From Bacteroidota bacterium (GTDB lineage Bacteria > Bacteroidota > Bacteroidia > Chitinophagales > Saprospiraceae): a stretch of 64,000 bases of DNA. The stretch spans positions 9,152 through 73,151 of the forward strand of contig JAHEAR010000001.1 of the NCBI GenBank assembly GCA_024642665.1, read 5' to 3'. This document shows, one piece after another, positions 29,473 to 38,780 of the stretch. Every line of letters starts with the position of its first letter. The first letter of the stretch is position 1. The notes under the pieces were generated by a model. The model did not search any database. It had not been told where the DNA came from and was given only the letters and a program-made list of their open reading frames with translations. Position numbers and translations under genes: made by a program.

Positions 29473-32361
29473 ATGAAGATTTATCTCCTCTTGATGATCA
29501 GTTTGTTGCTAATGCAGGAAGCCGTAATCGCCCAGAACTATCCGACGCCAACTTCGTCCGATGACCAGCTATCCGGATATCAGCAAAGACTTTTATTGCA
29601 GGATTCTTCATTTTTCGCCGGATTACATTTTACCAATATCGGGCCCACAGTATGCAGTGGACGAGTTGTGGATATCGATGTAAATCCCAACAATCCAAAT
29701 GAAATGTACATTGCCTATGCCTCAGGAGGACTTTGGTATAGCAATAATAATGGAACTACAATGCAACCTATATTCGATCACGAAGCGAGTATGACGATAG
29801 GTGATATTGCCGTAGACTGGAACACGGGAGTTATATGGGTTGGTACGGGAGAAAATAATTCAAGCAGATCTTCTTATTCAGGTGTCGGCATCTACAAAAG
29901 CACTGATAAGGGAAAATCCTGGACCTGGAAAGGTTTGGGAGAAAGTCAGCACATAGGCAGAATTGTCCTTCATCCTTCAAATCCAAACATACTTCATGTG
30001 GCCTGCCTCGGCGCGCTATACACTGAAAATGAAAATCGCGGTGTGTATAGTAGCTATGATGGCGGTTCGACCTGGTATAAATCATTATACATCAATGCAG
30101 AAACCGGCGCTATAGATCTGGTCATGGATCCTTCCAATTCAAATGTACTTTACGCAAGTACCTGGGAACGTTCGCGAAAGGCGTGGAATTTTGAAGAAGC
30201 AGGAAAAGGGTCCGGCATTTATAAATCAACCAATGCAGGAAAATCCTGGTCTCTGCTATCTGATGAAAACAATGGCTTCCCGACCGGTGAAGGCGTAGGG
30301 CGTATCGGACTGGAAATTGTAAAAAGTAAAAGCGGAACTATTCTTTATGCCGTAGTAGATAATCAGCAAACCCGACCTGAGAAAGCTAAGGAATCAGACA
30401 AATTAACAAAGGCTGAGTTAAATGAAATGTCAGTGGATTCTTTTTTAGCGCTGACTGATAAAATGATTGCTTCTTATCTGGAGGAGCAGGGATTTCCTGA
30501 AAAGTACACCGTGGACACCATCAGAACTTTAATAAAAAAGGGCACCATCACCCCTGCCACCCTGGTCGAGTATACACAGGATGCTAATAGCCAATTATTC
30601 GACACCGAGATCATCGGTACCGAAGTGTATACCAGTACCAATAATGGAAAGTCATGGCACAAAACACACGAAGGGTATCTGGATGATGTATTCTATACGT
30701 ATGGTTATTATTTTGGCCAGATTCGTGCTTCACAGCGCAACCCGAAAAAATTATATATCATGGGTGTTCCGATTCTTAAGTCTGAAGATGGAGGAGCCAC
30801 CTGGACATCCATTGGTGGTAGAAATGTGCATGGGGATCATCATGCCCTTTGGATCAATCCAAAACTGGACGGCCATCTCATCCTCGGCAATGATGGCGGT
30901 CTTCATATAAGTTATGATGATGGCATGAGTTGGATGAAATGTAATCATCCACAGGTAGCTCAATTTTATAGTGTAGCCGTTGATATGGCTAAACCATATA
31001 ATGTCTATGGTGGATTGCAGGACAATGGCGTTTGGGTAGGACCATCAACCGCCATTGCAAATGATGCGTGGCAGGCCTCGGGACATAATCCATACAAAAC
31101 AATCATGGGCGGAGATGGCATGCAGGTGGCTGTGGATACCCGTGACAATAACACCGTTTATACCGGATTTCAATTCGGAAATTATTATAAAGTTTCGCGT
31201 AGCGATGATCGTGAGGAATCACGTATCACGCCGGTTCACGATTTAGGACAAAGACCCTATCGATGGAACTGGGAATCCCCCATTCACTTATCCAATCACA
31301 ATCAGGATATCCTGTATATGGGGGCAGATCGTGTCTTCAGATCCTTTGATCAGGGGCAACACTTTGATGCGATTTCTGATGATCTGACCTCAGGTTCCAG
31401 AGAAGGTGATGTAGCGTATGGTACTATCGTGTCTCTGCATGAGTCCTCATTAAAGTTTGGTTTGCTCTACGCAGGAAGTGATGACGGACATGTACATGTC
31501 ACCAAAGATGGCGGGAATACATGGAAATTAATTTCTGCAGAATTACCGGAATCCTTATGGGTGAGTAGTGTATTTGCAAGTGCGCATGAAGTAGGAAGAG
31601 TTTACATTTCTCTGAATGGATATCGTTTTGATCACTTTGAAAGTTATGTGTATAAATCGGATGACTACGGAGACCATTGGACGCGGGTGGCTACAAGCCT
31701 GCCTGCCGAACCTGTCAATGTAGTCAAAGAAGATCCTGTCAATGAGAATATCATATACATCGGAACAGATCATGGACTATATGTTTCATTAGACCAGGGA
31801 CAACATGTTATGCTGCTTGGTGACCTGCCTTTTGTGCCGGTGCATGATCTTGTCATCCACCCAAGGGATAAGGAATTGGTAGCGGCTACACATGGTCGTT
31901 CACTCTACAAAGCGAATGTGCGTTATCTCCAGATGCTACGCCAGGATATGGGTGATACGCTCACGTGTTTTAATGAGAAAGGAGAAATGTTTTTCAGTAC
32001 CCGATTTGGAAATCGATCAGCTTCCTGGATGGAATATAATGAACCTTCTTTTACCTTTCCGGTTTTTACTACGTCAGAAGGCAAAGGGCTACTGCAGGTT
32101 TATAGTGATAGTCTTTTAGTGTATGAGGAACCCATTGAATTAAAGCGAGGATTAAGCGAGTATACCTATCATTTGGAAATGCAGGAATCAGTAGTGAATA
32201 CGCTAAACGAAAAGGTAGCTGAGAAGAATCCTGAAAATGAGACTATCGCCAAAAAAGCGGATAATGGAAAATATTATCTGATACCTGGAGATTATCAGAT
32301 TAAAATTTCCCGGGAAAATAATCAGTCAGAAGTTTTATTAAAAGTTAAATCAAGAGATTAA
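29473..32361 (+). CDS. Secreted VPS10/sortilin-like BNR-repeat glycosyl-hydrolase-like protein
   Basis: Repeated Asp-box motifs (STDKGKSWTW, SYDGGSTWYK, STNAGKSWSL, SEDGGATWTS, TKDGGNTWKL). Start MKIYLLLMISLLLMQEAVIAQ at 29473 gives a proper signal peptide. Confidence 0.88.
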   Translation: MKIYLLLMISLLLMQEAVIAQNYPTPTSSDDQLSGYQQRLLLQDSSFFAGLHFTNIGPTVCSGRVVDIDVNPNNPNEMYIAYASGGLWYSNNNGTTMQPIFDHEASMTIGDIAVDWNTGVIWVGTGENNSSRSSYSGVGIYKSTDKGKSWTWKGLGESQHIGRIVLHPSNPNILHVACLGALYTENENRGVYSSYDGGSTWYKSLYINAETGAIDLVMDPSNSNVLYASTWERSRKAWNFEEAGKGSGIYKSTNAGKSWSLLSDENNGFPTGEGVGRIGLEIVKSKSGTILYAVVDNQQTRPEKAKESDKLTKAELNEMSVDSFLALTDKMIASYLEEQGFPEKYTVDTIRTLIKKGTITPATLVEYTQDANSQLFDTEIIGTEVYTSTNNGKSWHKTHEGYLDDVFYTYGYYFGQIRASQRNPKKLYIMGVPILKSEDGGATWTSIGGRNVHGDHHALWINPKLDGHLILGNDGGLHISYDDGMSWMKCNHPQVAQFYSVAVDMAKPYNVYGGLQDNGVWVGPSTAIANDAWQASGHNPYKTIMGGDGMQVAVDTRDNNTVYTGFQFGNYYKVSRSDDREESRITPVHDLGQRPYRWNWESPIHLSNHNQDILYMGADRVFRSFDQGQHFDAISDDLTSGSREGDVAYGTIVSLHESSLKFGLLYAGSDDGHVHVTKDGGNTWKLISAELPESLWVSSVFASAHEVGRVYISLNGYRFDHFESYVYKSDDYGDHWTRVATSLPAEPVNVVKEDPVNENIIYIGTDHGLYVSLDQGQHVMLLGDLPFVPVHDLVIHPRDKELVAATHGRSLYKANVRYLQMLRQDMGDTLTCFNEKGEMFFSTRFGNRSASWMEYNEPSFTFPVFTTSEGKGLLQVYSDSLLVYEEPIELKRGLSEYTYHLEMQESVVNTLNEKVAEKNPENETIAKKADNGKYYLIPGDYQIKISRENNQSEVLLKVKSRD

Positions 32362-32371
32362 ATAAAAAATA

Positions 32372-32674
32372 ATGGAATCCAAAAAAACATTTTCCACGTT
32401 TAGAAAAATTGCCTTTTTTGAAGGTCTTTCTTTTCTGGCGTTATTATTTATTGCCATGCCCTTAAAATACCTCATGGACATGCCCCTGGCCGTCAGAATC
32501 ATGGGAAGTATTCATGGCGCTCTGTTTGTTGCCTTCGTCATCTACCTGTACCTCGTGTATAATGATTATGGAAAAAATACGAAATGGATGATTAAAGCGT
32601 TTGTGGCGTCTGTCATTCCTTTTGGCACGATCATCATGGATAAGGAATGGAAACAGGAAGAACTGGCTATCTAA
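32372..32674 (+). CDS. DUF3817-family small membrane protein
   Basis: 100 aa, three TMs; FRKIAFFEGLSFLALLFIAMPLKYLMDMPLAVRIMGSIHGALFVAFV. Confidence 0.82.
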   Translation: MESKKTFSTFRKIAFFEGLSFLALLFIAMPLKYLMDMPLAVRIMGSIHGALFVAFVIYLYLVYNDYGKNTKWMIKAFVASVIPFGTIIMDKEWKQEELAI

Positions 32675-32683
32675 TCTTTCAAA

Positions 32684-33082
32684 ATGGCTGACAAGGTTAG
32701 AATCGACAAGTATTTATGGGCGATACGGATTTTTAAGTCGCGCAGTCTGGCTACCGAAGCCTGCAAAAATGGCAAAGTCAAATTGCATGATACTTCCGCT
32801 AAACCTTCCACACTGATTGTTCCGGGTGATGTCATTGATGTCATCAAGGATGGATTCCGATTAAAGTACAAGGTTATCACCTTACTTGAAAAAAGAGTGT
32901 CCTCGGTGCTGGCGAAACCTTGCTATGAAGACCTAACACCGGAAGAGGAAATTTTAAAATACAAAAGCTGGTTTATCGGAAAAGCTGCCCCGGAACGTCG
33001 GGATAAAGGAACCGGTCGTCCCACAAAAAGAGAACGTCGGGATATAGATGATTTCAAACTGTATTACGATGGGGAAGATTAA
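32684..33082 (+). CDS. S4-domain RNA-binding protein (HslR/Hsp15-like)
   Basis: VRIDKYLWAIRIFKSRSLATEACKNGKVKLHDTSAKPSTLIVPGDVIDV. Confidence 0.9.
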   Translation: MADKVRIDKYLWAIRIFKSRSLATEACKNGKVKLHDTSAKPSTLIVPGDVIDVIKDGFRLKYKVITLLEKRVSSVLAKPCYEDLTPEEEILKYKSWFIGKAAPERRDKGTGRPTKRERRDIDDFKLYYDGED

Positions 33083-33122
33083 ACGATAGCATACACATTC
33101 CTCAGACCGTTTTTTTCTTACT

Positions 33123-34292
33123 TCAATTCCCGTGCTCCCGACCAAGCTCCTTGCCGGATTGAACAGCCTTGTCCAGTTCTAAATCTTCTTCAGTTTGCAG
33201 ACTGACTAACTTTCGCCCCGGAGCAACAGGTTGCCCGGCATCTACCCAAGCCGTATACCATAAATCACCCACAGACTTGACGGCCAGTCGAAAACGATCC
33301 TCCACCATGTGATCCATCGCCTGATCATAGGCTCGGGCAAAACCTTCACATTGTGTACGAACGGTTTTGTCAAGACGGTTATCAAAACACCATTGTTTAT
33401 CAGAAGGAAAGGTTATGCTCAATTCTTTTTCAAGCCCTAATACTTTTTCCACTTCCTTATGACTGCTCAGCACGATATCCCAAAAATAAGTTTCCGGATC
33501 ATTGACATACGTCGCCTGCCCAACGATCATATCAAATTCGTCAATGGCAAATAATTCCGGAATTCTACTTTCCCAAAAAGCATGGATGCCCAGCTGATCC
33601 GTGAGTTGACCATTATAGTTTGACGTAGTATGCAAAGGCACGCAGGCATCGGCTATATAATGTCCAAATTCAGCAGAGGTGCGCAATACTTTGTTCAGAT
33701 CATTCTCTTTAAACGCTGCGGTCAGTCGACGCAACATGGATTGCAAATGGAAGGGCACAATCCCATGCGCAGAAAATACATCCGCTATATATATTGTCGA
33801 ACGACCATCACATATCAGGTCGGGAAAAAGTTTCGTTACGCTGTCGCATGGAATCGTCGCGTCATCTTCATAATACTGACGCAGATAAAATTTTCTAACC
33901 AAATTCAAACGTGCTTTATGATCCGACAGACTATCCTTCCATTGTTCATAGGGATAAGCCTTTATCAGAAAAGTTGTATCGCTTCCGGCGAGCGTATACA
34001 ATTCAACATTTAAGGCCAGGACTTCGTCCCATTTTCTGGGCACGTGGTCAAAAGACTTGTCACCCCAATGATCAAGATCTATATAATGGCGGACTGCTTC
34101 ATGTTTTGTGGCATATCTCCTTTTGTCCGGATCTACTGCATGATCCGCCAGATAATCTATATACGGCTTATACCATGCGATCATTTCTGTCGGTACGGTA
34201 TAGACGGCTACCCGATTGATTAACCGATGGCCAAAAAAACCCCAGTCGGCACTACTGATGATTGTGATGATATAAATCCAGGTGGCAATCAT
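33123..34292 (-). CDS. Zinc-dependent phospholipase C / S1-P1 nuclease-like secreted protein
   Basis: SADWGFFGHRLINRVAVYTVP...EAVRHYIDLDHWG...FGHYIADACVPLHTTSNYNGQ: multiple His/Asp metal-ligand motifs. Confidence 0.75.
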   Translation of the reverse strand: MIATWIYIITIISSADWGFFGHRLINRVAVYTVPTEMIAWYKPYIDYLADHAVDPDKRRYATKHEAVRHYIDLDHWGDKSFDHVPRKWDEVLALNVELYTLAGSDTTFLIKAYPYEQWKDSLSDHKARLNLVRKFYLRQYYEDDATIPCDSVTKLFPDLICDGRSTIYIADVFSAHGIVPFHLQSMLRRLTAAFKENDLNKVLRTSAEFGHYIADACVPLHTTSNYNGQLTDQLGIHAFWESRIPELFAIDEFDMIVGQATYVNDPETYFWDIVLSSHKEVEKVLGLEKELSITFPSDKQWCFDNRLDKTVRTQCEGFARAYDQAMDHMVEDRFRLAVKSVGDLWYTAWVDAGQPVAPGRKLVSLQTEEDLELDKAVQSGKELGREHGN

Positions 34293-35272
34293 TCACCGAA
34301 AAAATAATCATAGGATCGAAATGCACCTTTCATCACTTCATGCTGACCAAGCATAAAATCCCTTCCTTCATAATTAATAAAATAGCGCGATACCGGCGGA
34401 GAAAATTCAGATGGGTTTGGTGTTCGTATAGGATAGAATGTTAATTTAGAAGTACTGTCATCATAGATCATACGCATTTCGAGGAACGGTACCGACTGCA
34501 ATACGCTGTCCCTTTCCGGAGCATCATTCATGAAGTCTTCGCAAGCGAGTTTACTGAGAATGGTATAATACGATTTTACTCTGTTGTTGACCTCTCCATT
34601 TTTTCGGGGAGTCGTGGAAAATAACGGAGCCACTTCATAGGAATTCCCTTTGTGAAAGATCATAAAGCTATGCTCTCGCTGAAGGGGATAATGGACTTTC
34701 AACGTATCTATTTTTTCATTGTCTTCCATCCAAAAGCGCACATCACGCCAGTCTACCGGCCTGAGTTCATATCGGGCGCGAAGTCCTCCATCAAAACCAG
34801 GTTGATACAGACAATAAGGTTGGGAAGTGCCTTCTTTAAGAAAATAAGTGCCTCGTTCGTCCTGTGTGACGCCGCCTACATAATAGTTCAATAGTTCTTT
34901 TCCCGATAGATCAAATATTTCAACATGAATCCCGGAGACAGCCATCGTTGGAAGAATATTAGCAATGGCAGCTTTGTTAGGGATATGTTCCAAGTGTTGC
35001 GTTTGAATCCCTCTTAGCAGATGATCAATGGTCGATTGTCTTGCTCTGTGCAGACCATTGATCAGCCAATGATCGCCTGATCTTGTCAAATCAGATCTGG
35101 AACCATCCTTGTGTGAAAGAATGATCCTTCCGATTTGACTGATATCTTCAATTTTAAAATTACTCTCTGCTCTGTCGATGTTATTGGAAACATCTTCTTT
35201 ATTGGTGTACAGGTAAAAAACGCCAATGGCTGCCAAGGCCAGGACAATAAGAAGTAAGATATTTTTATTCAT
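34289..35272 (-). CDS. DUF4340-domain protein
   Basis: 327 aa, N-terminal TM, repeated beta-rich modules; position after gldG matches DUF4340 neighbours of GldG-type ABC systems. Confidence 0.75.
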   Translation of the reverse strand: MNKNILLLIVLALAAIGVFYLYTNKEDVSNNIDRAESNFKIEDISQIGRIILSHKDGSRSDLTRSGDHWLINGLHRARQSTIDHLLRGIQTQHLEHIPNKAAIANILPTMAVSGIHVEIFDLSGKELLNYYVGGVTQDERGTYFLKEGTSQPYCLYQPGFDGGLRARYELRPVDWRDVRFWMEDNEKIDTLKVHYPLQREHSFMIFHKGNSYEVAPLFSTTPRKNGEVNNRVKSYYTILSKLACEDFMNDAPERDSVLQSVPFLEMRMIYDDSTSKLTFYPIRTPNPSEFSPPVSRYFINYEGRDFMLGQHEVMKGAFRSYDYFFGE

Positions 35273-35351
35273 TTTTCAATTTATGTCGACTACCCTAAGG
35301 CAGTATGAAACGTATAATTTTTTGTTCAATCATTCCAACCAACATTTGTCA

Positions 35352-37070
35352 TCAGGCGGCCGGTTGATGGTACTTTCGTCTTCTTAGAAATTGATACAAC
35401 AATCCAAGGATTAAAATCATCCCTAAAGGTCCCAGTATATTAATGAGTTGCCATTTGACACCTTCTTCTTTTGCCTTTACCGTATTTAAAAGACGTAATT
35501 TAATATCCTTTGATCTGGCTTCCAGCACGCCCGACTCATCCAGCATATACTCAATCGCATTTAGCAGAAAATCTCTGTTTCCGGTGAATGTGGTGTTTTC
35601 ATATTTATTGTATCCTAAAGGTGCCGTTTCACCGGTACCGGTATTGACAAGATTTTTAATGATATCACCATCAGTGACGACGAGTATTTTCGCAGAATCT
35701 CCGGAGGCTTTATACGTCAGACCGGCATTATCAAGGACTTGCAATTGTTCGTTGGAGAGTCTGTTTTGGTAAAAGGACTCAAAGGCGCCTTCCAGCATCA
35801 CCGCAAAAGACTGAGGTCCTTTGTTAAATAATTTTGGATCCGGTTCTTCACGAAGAATATCAAAATTCAAACGCACCGGGGTCATTTGTATTCTACTGTA
35901 TGGCGAAGAGGTAAGCAAAATAGTTTTTTGAATATCCGTAGCGGTCTGAATGGTATCAATACTGCCGGGAAATTCGAGTTGTATTCTGTCTAATCCCTTG
36001 GTGATGGGATGATCGGAGATCGATGAAATCAACGGATGATAATACCATGGAAATAATTCCGTCTGAGGTTTATCCCCCTGCATGCCCACCACCATTGGAA
36101 TGCGTGTACATTGAACATCAAGCACCAGATTTGTATTGATTCTGGCCCCCAGTTTAAACAACAACGGATTCAGGTTTACATCATTCGGAGGTGGAATAAA
36201 GAATTTATTATTTCCAATACTATCCAATGAAACAATCAAGGGGTCAATGAGAAAAATAACATGCCCGCCATGCATGATATACTGATCCAGCATAAAAAGT
36301 TTTACCTCCGAAAACGCTTTCATTGGTTTCGCTATGATCAGTACTTTGATTTCTTTCGGAATTTGGACGACACTATCCAAATCAATTCGGTTGACCGCAT
36401 ACGCATTGGTCAAATCTTTTTCAAAAGCAGCCGTTTGAAAACGATTGAGCTCACCCTGACCGGTAGTGAAGGCAACAATCCGTTTACTTTTTGCTTTGAT
36501 TTTTTGAATTCCATCAGCCAGCTTATATTCCAGCAGGCTTATACTATTGTTCAGAATGACTTCTTTATCAGCTCCCGGTATATCATCCTGCAAAAGGGTT
36601 ACAGGAATACTCCGGGTACCATAGTTGATGATCGCAAAAGGATAAATATACTGCGCCGAAGCACCGGCCGCATCACTGATGCGAAGCTTGGTTGGAATGA
36701 GTCCATCTTTTGCCAGCTGATTTCGCCGATCATTTACTTCTTCGATGGTCCCATCATTAGGATTTTCAAAATTGTATTCTATTTGTGGGCTTACCTGCGC
36801 AAACCTCCTCAACATATCTTCAGTAGATTCCTGCAAACGTTTAAATCCGGCAGGAAACGTTCCATCAAGGAGCACCTTGATATAGATTTTATCCTCCAAT
36901 CCATTCAACAAGGTTTTTGTGGCCGGAGACAACGTAAATTTTCTCTCCTCCGTTGCATCAATCGTAGTGTGCAACCATTGCGAACCAATATAAAACAGCA
37001 GCAGGATGCCGGAAATCAGCAAACCTGAGGTCAATACCTTTTTATGTTCGGTTGAAAATATTTTTGCCAT
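35352..37070 (-). CDS. gldG: Gliding-motility-associated ABC transporter component GldG
   Basis: LISGILLLFYIGSQWLHTTIDATEERKFTLSPATKTLLNGLEDKIYIKVLLDGTFPAGFKRLQESTEDMLRRF; C-terminal TM. Confidence 0.93.
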   Translation of the reverse strand: MAKIFSTEHKKVLTSGLLISGILLLFYIGSQWLHTTIDATEERKFTLSPATKTLLNGLEDKIYIKVLLDGTFPAGFKRLQESTEDMLRRFAQVSPQIEYNFENPNDGTIEEVNDRRNQLAKDGLIPTKLRISDAAGASAQYIYPFAIINYGTRSIPVTLLQDDIPGADKEVILNNSISLLEYKLADGIQKIKAKSKRIVAFTTGQGELNRFQTAAFEKDLTNAYAVNRIDLDSVVQIPKEIKVLIIAKPMKAFSEVKLFMLDQYIMHGGHVIFLIDPLIVSLDSIGNNKFFIPPPNDVNLNPLLFKLGARINTNLVLDVQCTRIPMVVGMQGDKPQTELFPWYYHPLISSISDHPITKGLDRIQLEFPGSIDTIQTATDIQKTILLTSSPYSRIQMTPVRLNFDILREEPDPKLFNKGPQSFAVMLEGAFESFYQNRLSNEQLQVLDNAGLTYKASGDSAKILVVTDGDIIKNLVNTGTGETAPLGYNKYENTTFTGNRDFLLNAIEYMLDESGVLEARSKDIKLRLLNTVKAKEEGVKWQLINILGPLGMILILGLLYQFLRRRKYHQPAA

Positions 37071-37076
37071 CAGCTA

Positions 37077-37805
37077 TTAGTTGCGCTTTTTTATGGAGAC
37101 CCAGGTCCATGTGAGACACAAACCAATCAAACAAATAAAATACATCAGGTCTCGTGTGTCAATCACTCCGCGACTAATCGAATGATAGTGATAGTCTATC
37201 CCCAGGGATTCAATAATCGCATCAAGACTTCCGGTAAATGAGGCCAGCTTACTGATAAAATAAAACCCATAATACAATACAAAGCAAAGGAATACTGCCA
37301 AAACAAATGCTACGATCTGATTGGATGTCAGCGATGAGGCAAAAATACCAACTGCACAAAACACGGACCCAAGAAAAAACAATCCCAAGTACGAGGCGGC
37401 AATTTGCCCTAAATCAATATTTCCCGGAGGTGATCCCAGTTGATAGATGGAGAAAACATAAATAATGGTCGGCACCAGCGCGATGAACAACCACGTGATG
37501 GTCGCCAGATATTTTCCAAATACAATTTGCCATGGAGAGACAGGTCGCGTCAGCAGAATTTCCAATGTTGCATTCTGGCGCTCTTCCGCAAAAGTCCGCA
37601 TGGTAAACGCCGGAATCAGGAAAATAAAAATCAATGGTGAAATTTCAAAAAGTGCATCGATACTTGCAAAAGGTGTTTGCAGCAAACTGAAATCAGGAAA
37701 CACCCACAGGACAAGCCCTAATACGGCTAGCAGCAAGCCTACGGTGATGTAGGCGATCATCGAGCTGAAATAACTTCCAAGTTCTCTGAGGTATATTGCT
37801 CTCAT
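37077..37805 (-). CDS. gldF: Gliding-motility-associated ABC transporter permease GldF
   Basis: REL+GSYFSSMIAYI...MRTFAEERQNATLEILLTRPVSPWQIVFGKYLA; ABC-2 permease. Confidence 0.92.
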   Translation of the reverse strand: MRAIYLRELGSYFSSMIAYITVGLLLAVLGLVLWVFPDFSLLQTPFASIDALFEISPLIFIFLIPAFTMRTFAEERQNATLEILLTRPVSPWQIVFGKYLATITWLFIALVPTIIYVFSIYQLGSPPGNIDLGQIAASYLGLFFLGSVFCAVGIFASSLTSNQIVAFVLAVFLCFVLYYGFYFISKLASFTGSLDAIIESLGIDYHYHSISRGVIDTRDLMYFICLIGLCLTWTWVSIKKRN

Positions 37806-38713
37806 GAGGGTTTATTGGTAAGTTGTTGAAAAATATTTTCGACACTGTCTCTGATCGTTGTCATCTCAAGAATTTTAAGATTCTTGCTGATCGCAAAGTC
37901 AAATATGGCTTCATTCAGGGTATGCTTTCCTCCTGTAATGAGGAAACGGTTTTCACCCAGACTTTTATGTTTTTCATAATCTTTTATCAAGGCAAGTGTC
38001 TGATCTGCGACAGCTCTTGAAAAAACAACTTCCACCTGATACTGACTGGTCAGGTTATCGCTCAGCATCTGGATATTACCATCCCCGACGATAACGCCTT
38101 TATTGATAATCACTACCCGATCACAAAGCGCCTGCACTTCCTGCATAATATGTGTAGAAAGTAAAATCGTTTTTTCTTTTCCAAGATTGCGGATAAGTTG
38201 CCTGATTTCGACCAGCTGATTCGGATCCAATCCTGAGGTAGGTTCATCCAAAATGAGAACTTCCGGATCATGCAAAATGGCCTGCGCTAATCCAACGCGC
38301 TGGCGGTAACCTTTGGAGAGTTCTCTGATAAGTTTTTGACGCTCCGGTAAAAGGCCGGTTATCTCAAGCACCTTTTCAATACGTTCTTTAGGCTGACTGA
38401 TTTTATAGATCCTGGCCACGTAATTCAGGTATTCTACGACATACATGTCCAGATAAAGAGGATTATTCTCAGGGAGATAACCGATAGCTGCTCTGATTTG
38501 ATGATTTTCCTCCGTGACCACGGTATCATTTACTTTTATTTCACCGGTATCCGGGCTCAGATAGCCCGTGATCATGCGCATGGTCGTCGTTTTGCCGGCA
38601 CCATTAGGACCCAGAAAACCAAGAATCTCCCCTTTACCTACACGAAAGGAGATATCATTGACAGCCATTTGCTGCCCAAATTGCTTGGAAAGGTTGGATA
38701 CGTCAATAGCCAA
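37802..38713 (-). CDS. gldA: Gliding-motility-associated ABC transporter ATP-binding protein GldA
   Basis: Walker A GPNGAGKTTTMRMITGY; signature LSKGYRQRVGLAQAI; Walker B VLILDEPTSGLDP. Confidence 0.92.
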   Translation of the reverse strand: MAIDVSNLSKQFGQQMAVNDISFRVGKGEILGFLGPNGAGKTTTMRMITGYLSPDTGEIKVNDTVVTEENHQIRAAIGYLPENNPLYLDMYVVEYLNYVARIYKISQPKERIEKVLEITGLLPERQKLIRELSKGYRQRVGLAQAILHDPEVLILDEPTSGLDPNQLVEIRQLIRNLGKEKTILLSTHIMQEVQALCDRVVIINKGVIVGDGNIQMLSDNLTSQYQVEVVFSRAVADQTLALIKDYEKHKSLGENRFLITGGKHTLNEAIFDFAISKNLKILEMTTIRDSVENIFQQLTNKPS

Positions 38714-38742
38714 TGCAGGGAAACTTTAAGTTAATTCGCCCG

Positions 38743-38750
38743 CAAAAATA
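38743..38750 (-). promoter_or_regulatory. -7 element (TATTTTTG) upstream of gldA
   Basis: CAAAAATA on the + strand 30 nt before the gldA ATG. Confidence 0.35.
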
Positions 38751-38780
38751 GGGTAAATTGTCTATAGGGAAGTGGATTCA

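Noticed and set aside
36261-37028. 255-aa + strand ORF
   Set aside because: Longest antisense ORF, but it is fully inside gldG on the other strand and its translation has no recognisable domain.
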